This document shows positions 59,201-64,000 of a stretch of 64,000 bases of DNA, one piece after another. The position numbers and the translations under genes are program-made. How positions within the stretch are numbered: the first letter of the stretch is position 1; every line of letters starts with the position of its first letter. The stretch is from Viola odorata. Taxonomy: Eukaryota; Streptophyta; Magnoliopsida; Malpighiales; Violaceae. Under the pieces are notes generated by a model. That model was not told the origin of the DNA and searched no databases. It saw only the letters and a list, made by a program, of their open reading frames with translations. Location: contig OY829540.1 in assembly GCA_963691705.1 (NCBI GenBank), positions 48,024,158-48,088,157 of the forward strand, read 5' to 3'.

Positions 59201-62200
59201 CAAATTGGTGGCAGATGTATGCTTTGATGCAAATTGTTCTTGTCTCATACAGTATATCTTCATGCTATCAGGTATAACTTTCTTGATAAGTCAGTTGGCA
59301 TATCGTCAGTGTTTGAAATTACTGCGGAGTCCCTGGTGGATGACACTTTGCAGATGGTGGAAACTCACCTGCCGTTGCATGTCCCTGGTGTTGAGAGCTT
59401 ACTCATTCCCAGTAAAACTCAAGGACATGTTCTGAAAATTATTAGTGGGAATACTGCTCTTGTACGCTGGGAGGTAATGGCACTAACTTTTCAAATGGTT
59501 ACTCAGTGTTTGCTAGGTGTATATTATGCATGCATTCTGTTTATTGGTTTTAAGGGCTTCTACTTTTCCATCAACAGAGAGGAAAAAAAGAAAAGTTGCT
59601 TTCTGCTCTTTTTGCTGGAAAATAAATAAAGAAGGCATTTGTGATTGATAATAAAAGCTCTCACTTCGGTAACAACATAAAATGCAATTTTCCAGCAACC
59701 ATAACTAGAGATCTGCAGTCTTCTTCCTTTTAATAGGCTATCAAATGCTTATATTTTAAGGGAACATTTCAAAACTTTGCAATTTTGTGGAATGATATCT
59801 TCTATCTGCAATCAAAAGACTAGATACTATTTCTCCAGTTGCTCTTTCTTCTGGCCTTTTACTCCAGTAATACGGCATAATATCTTTTTTATGCGCGCAT
59901 TGATGTCTCAAATTGAGGTTGTTGGAGTTGTTATTTTGACTGTTACTTCACAGTTTATAAAGTGTTGTCTTCAAACAGAGATGATTTTCTTTTTCATCCA
60001 CGTCTGTGTAACCTTTGATGGCTTCTTTTTCTTTGCTAATGCGTGTCTTCTTCCTTGTAGTATGCACACTCTGGGGTGCTTGTTCTGCTCCTACGTTTGG
60101 CCCATGAGCTGCATTTTGAGAGTAAGAAGGAAGTTCTTTTAATTCTTGACCTTCTTAACCGAATAGTGTCCTTCAACGCGGTAATTTATTCATATTTCAT
60201 TAGTTTACGCACATAAAAACTCTAGTGATTTTCTTCCTAACTAGCTGTTAGGACTGAATTTGGAGTTCCATTTTTTCCTGACCAGATAAGCCTTTTTTGT
60301 GTTCGGTTACAGGCTGTAACTTTTTCGTTGATGGACATTGGCAGTGCGTTTTATTTTAACGGCACCAGATCGAATGGACAGATTGAAGAGAACTTTTGGT
60401 AGCTAATCATGTGAATATTTTAGCATTTTTATTGTCTTTTAAGATTCATTTGTATTTTACATGTCTATGGCATTATTTCTTACTTTGTTTGTTTTCATCT
60501 TTTGGTTTTCAGTCAAGTAACTTTGTCCCTCTCTTCCCTGCAGGGTGGTTGATGTCATTTGTGCTGTCATAAAAAAATTGCCTGCTAATTCTGATGGTGC
60601 TTCAATGATGTCCATGAGTCTTAGTATCTTGGCAAAGATGTTGAAATGGTAATTAAATCCTTTGCTCATTTTAGTGATTTTATGTTCCAAGTGATCTATT
60701 TATATTGACTTACTGTTAGCAAAGGCACTTACAGAGTGTTTGTTCCCTCTTTTGAGCAGTGCCCCATATCATGTTGCTGCTGCTATCCTGAAAACAAATA
60801 TTTTTGAGATGGCTCCAAAGACCAGGTTGTTTAATGCTGGCTGCAATGGCTCAAGGTATTATTTCAATTTGTTTACTCTTTCCTCAGCTTCTCTTTAAGC
60901 TTTGTCAAGCTGATTTGTCTTATGGCCATACTTTGCCCTAGTGATTGGACAGTGGGCTTGTTACACGGGCTTGGTTATTTTGTTTGTAATCTCTTGCTCA
61001 CGCTTTGTAGTTAGCCTTGGTTGTTTTGGGCTATCATTACGTATTTTGAGTTGGTCACTGATTTTGTTGACATTTCCTTTGCTCTAGTGGTTCATGGTTG
61101 CTTTCTGGGAAATTGGCAAAGATGCTTTTAGTAGACTATGAGCTGAATGATAATGAGTACCCGCTAGCTATATCAGGTATATTTGGTAGTTGTTTTTTTT
61201 GTGTTTCCTCATTACAAGGGTTATCTTGCTTCTTTTTTGTTTGCTCCTGGGTATGCTTCTATGATGCTTTTGTCAATATATCCTTTCCAAAGCTGGTATA
61301 TGTTTGTTGTAATTTGACAGTATCAAGATGCACCCTGCTCTGAATTTTTGTTTTCATTCTATTTTCTGCTCTGGCTATAACCCTTATCCTTAGCAATATT
61401 GGTGTGTGCAACAACTTCCTAGGATTTTGCTTTAGAGTAGGAAAATTAATGAACATAAATTACATACTTTTATGATGTGGTGATGTAGATAATAGAGAGG
61501 AGCGAAACCCTTCTATCTGTAAACTCTTCAGCTGCAAAAGTCCTTCCTTTTTGTGTTGATTGTTTGCTGTTTCTATATTTGGGGTCATGGTTGATTAGGA
61601 GATTATATTGTCTCAGCGTACTAGTAAGGTAGTAACCCCAGATAGATGAGGATTTGATCAAGGTGCGACGGAAAATGGCACTTGGAAAATTACATCAGTC
61701 TGGTGTGGTGGGTGTGCTTTGTAAATCTTTTGTTCTCATCAACATTTCCCTTTGTTTTTTTGCCTATCCTGTTTATGTTCGATTTATCTGATTATATGAT
61801 ATTCTTGGTTTTGTTTTTCTATTTCTTAATAAGATATGTTTATGATGTCATTGCTACTCCTTTTTTATATCTATTATTGTAGTAGCTCTTTGTGGTTTTT
61901 TCTTTGCATGATTGCTGGACTATGTTCTATTGGCATGCACGTTTGTCTCATGATTGATCTGTTCCCACAATCTATATGCAGATTCTCAATTAAGTCTTTT
62001 ATTTTAATGTATACTCTGCAAGTCTTTGTTCTTCTGACAGATAATTTATGCCCTGCAGTGCTGGATTTTACCATGCAGCTGGTGGAGACAAGACTAGAGA
62101 ATGATCTTGTTGAAGCTTTAGTTGTTTTTTCTCTGCAGTATATACTAGTTAATCATGGGTACTGGAAATACAAGGCAAAACATGTTCGATGGAAAGTAAC

Positions 62201-63425
62201 ATTAAAGGTTTGCCTTATTATTTTTACACAGTTTTATCACTTGGTTCTTGTAATTCGTTTGCTCTTTTATACTTACTTGCTCGGAGTTTAAGAGCGTAAG
62301 AGATGAAAGCACCCACCGAGCTCTTGCACATGACTTCAACCTGTTAATGATCTGTTTTACTTGTGTATTGTTATTGGCTGAAGAATTAGGCGTGTGTACA
62401 TATGTATGTTGTATATATAATTGACTGACTTTTTAATATGGCCATTTGAAAAATAAATGATTAAATTTGAAGACGATTCTGCTGCTTTGGTCACTAATGG
62501 TGGTGCCAGCACATTTATCTTGTAACATCCATTTTCCTTGTGGAACGTCCTGCCTGGAACTGGTTGTAAAATATTTTCCGTGACTCATGAGCCTATTTTA
62601 AGATGCAATCTTATCTTTTGAAGCAATCTTGCTAGTGATGTATAGAATGTAAATGTTGCAAGTTGCAACACACTGCTGATCATACATTTACCTCCTTAGG
62701 TCTTGGAACTGATGAGAAAATGCATTATGCCACTCTCATTCTCTGGAAAATTGGGCATGACAATCCGTGATATCTTACTCAGTGATTCTTCCATTCACAA
62801 TGTACTACTTCATCTTGTTTGTACAACTAAGCAAACCTTAGAGGTCAGCCATGCTTTACATCTTCTATGTTCCTTTTGCTTTCTATTAGTGATTGATTTA
62901 TCGTTTTGTTTTACTCACTGCTGTTTGCATATTTGAATAGAACCTTTATGTCAGTCGTCTCTATGAATCGATGGAGATTGAAGGATTTGAGCTTGCTATT
63001 TGTTCTGCTTTGGACGTGGTGCATATCATGTTGTCCAAAGTTTCTAAGGTATGTTCTTGGATTACCTTTGTTCTTCGCAGCATATTATGTGGTTTGGTTT
63101 GATTTTTTTGTCTTATGCTAGGCTTATGTCTTTTCAAGTTCTCATGGTTGTTAAGGTCGGATATGTTTTATTAATGTTTAGTTCCTGCTCTTAAAAGAAC
63201 AGATAACTGGATGTCACTTCTTAAGCTCAAATGCCCTTGGACGTATTCAGTTTGCTTTATCGAGCATTATTTGCTTTTTAATTCGCTTAATTATCTCTGT
63301 TTGTTGATTTCCAGGATATTTTGCCTAGTCTTCCTATCTTTTACCAAGCAGTCTTGTCATCCACAACAAAACCAATTCCTGTTGTTGCAGCTGCTATATC
63401 CTTGACATCATATTTTCGCAATACT
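56236..63425 (+). CDS. NUP188: Nucleoporin NUP188, N-terminal part (gene runs off the window)
   Basis: 22 coding exons give 885 residues, the N-terminal ~45% of a protein of nearly 2,000 residues. Exons: 56236-56343, 56426-56599, 56692-56787, 56892-56961, 57108-57241, 57383-57523, 57601-57758, 58041-58209, 58300-58398, 58582-58659, 58745-58804, 58914-59071, 59272-59473, 60061-60180, 60313-60398, 60544-60648, 60760-60855, 61088-61176, 62059-62207, 62700-62843, 62941-63048, 63315-63425. All borders are GT-AG and all phases agree. Family-typical stretches are SLWWDPF, LKGNHAWFVNTVSLFKPP, LDEVQTYILVER, DLFTLWAEEMLIEENLVLDI, AGPLVLAWAICLCLISSLPG, VRTF/LRTFVSAFIASYEINLQ, SFIDGPIRCLLCNLEGEFPFR and EGSWPAECVYNFLDKSVG. 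NUP188 is a large alpha-solenoid scaffold of the inner ring of the nuclear pore. The start ATG follows a leader containing 'ccctagggttcg'. Confidence 0.95.
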
Positions 63426-64000
63426 GTACGTACTCATTCTGCTTTCAAATGTATGGTTACCATACTAAATTATATTTTCTTAAGTATCAACATCCATTTT
63501 TGTTTCTTCCACGTTTTTTTATTGTTTTCCATTTGGGTATTACGGTGGAATGAAAAATATAGATTTCACAGATTGATTGTGAATTTTATTTATGGAATCC
63601 TGTTTGTGATGGAATGGTATGATTTGTGTGTTTCCCATTGTCATGGTAGTGACACTGAGGTCATACTTTCTTATTTTGGTATTTTATGTTGCTTGTGTTT
63701 TTTTCTTTCTCATGCCTTTTTGCTTCTCTTTTTGATTGAGGGTTTCACTCAAATATTGAATGTGGTTTATTATTTAGATGCTCGTAGGTCATAAAGGCTT
63801 GATGGGCATTGACATGCTCAGGATCCATCAAGTATCCTAACCCATGTATATGATAAGTTTGCCATCTACTTGAAAGTCTACCATTCTTGGTTGTTTGTGC
63901 CTATGCCCACATTCTTGCCACTATTTGCTGTACTCGTGTCTTGTGCTAAATGAGTTACTATGGCAAATTGGCGATGTTACATACCTGTGTTTTTTGTTGA
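63426..64000 (+). other. NUP188 intron (incomplete)
   Basis: Begins with the donor GTACGTA after exon 22. No following exon with NUP188-like protein was recognised before the window ends. A possible acceptor ('catgctcag' near 63821) is followed by a frame that does not look like the family. Confidence 0.5.

Noticed and set aside
63780..64000. Next NUP188 exon near 63822
   Set aside because: The reading frame after the possible acceptor does not resemble the family; the window probably ends within the intron.

Overview
The window is nuclear DNA of a flowering plant, most likely a eudicot. Its genes have many short AT-rich introns with GT-AG borders. They are matched here from memory to plant-specific or plant-conserved families: XCT, TRAP-alpha, an Ole e 1/proline-rich cell-wall protein and NUP188. 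The spaces between them are filled with hAT, Mutator, mariner/Stowaway, Athila (Ty3/gypsy) and L1 (LINE) elements. The species cannot be named from the sequence.

Layout: 1-4.4 kb holds a non-autonomous Mutator-like element and AT-rich repeat debris. A decayed apyrase (GDA1/CD39) gene lies at 5.0-5.9 kb. Four live genes follow, all on the + strand: XCT (8.1-11.1 kb, 12 coding exons), TRAP-alpha (12.6-15.3 kb, 8 exons), a two-exon PRP4/PRP2-type proline-rich protein (19.8-21.3 kb), and the first 22 coding exons of NUP188 (56.2-63.4 kb, running off the right edge). From memory, Arabidopsis keeps the same genes as neighbours on two duplicated blocks (PRP2-XCT-TRAP-alpha and NUP188-PRP4), so the window looks like an unfractionated ancestral block.

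The 35 kb between PRP and NUP188 is almost wholly nested transposons. A mariner-like element spans 22725-41809, with TA target duplications and CTCCCTCCGTC ends. It carries two tail-to-tail genes: a DD39D transposase on + and a two-exon accessory gene on -. Both proteins carry DLNxxP motifs. A hAT element interrupts the transposase gene, and a 13 kb Athila retrotransposon (26474-39550, 5-bp duplication) interrupts the accessory gene. The 3' LTR of the Athila copy holds a seven-unit perfect heat-shock element exactly 100 bp upstream of a TATA box; the 5' LTR lacks it. Next, an array of ~266-bp tandem repeats (42560-51184) was split by a hAT element (itself containing a solo LTR) and by a nearly intact 6 kb LINE with a 16-bp duplication. 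Further hAT, Stowaway and unassigned TIR elements fill 51.7-55.4 kb.

The host genes are unrelated housekeeping and structural functions: circadian/small-RNA regulation, ER translocon, cell wall and nuclear pore. The clearest unusual signals belong to the transposons.
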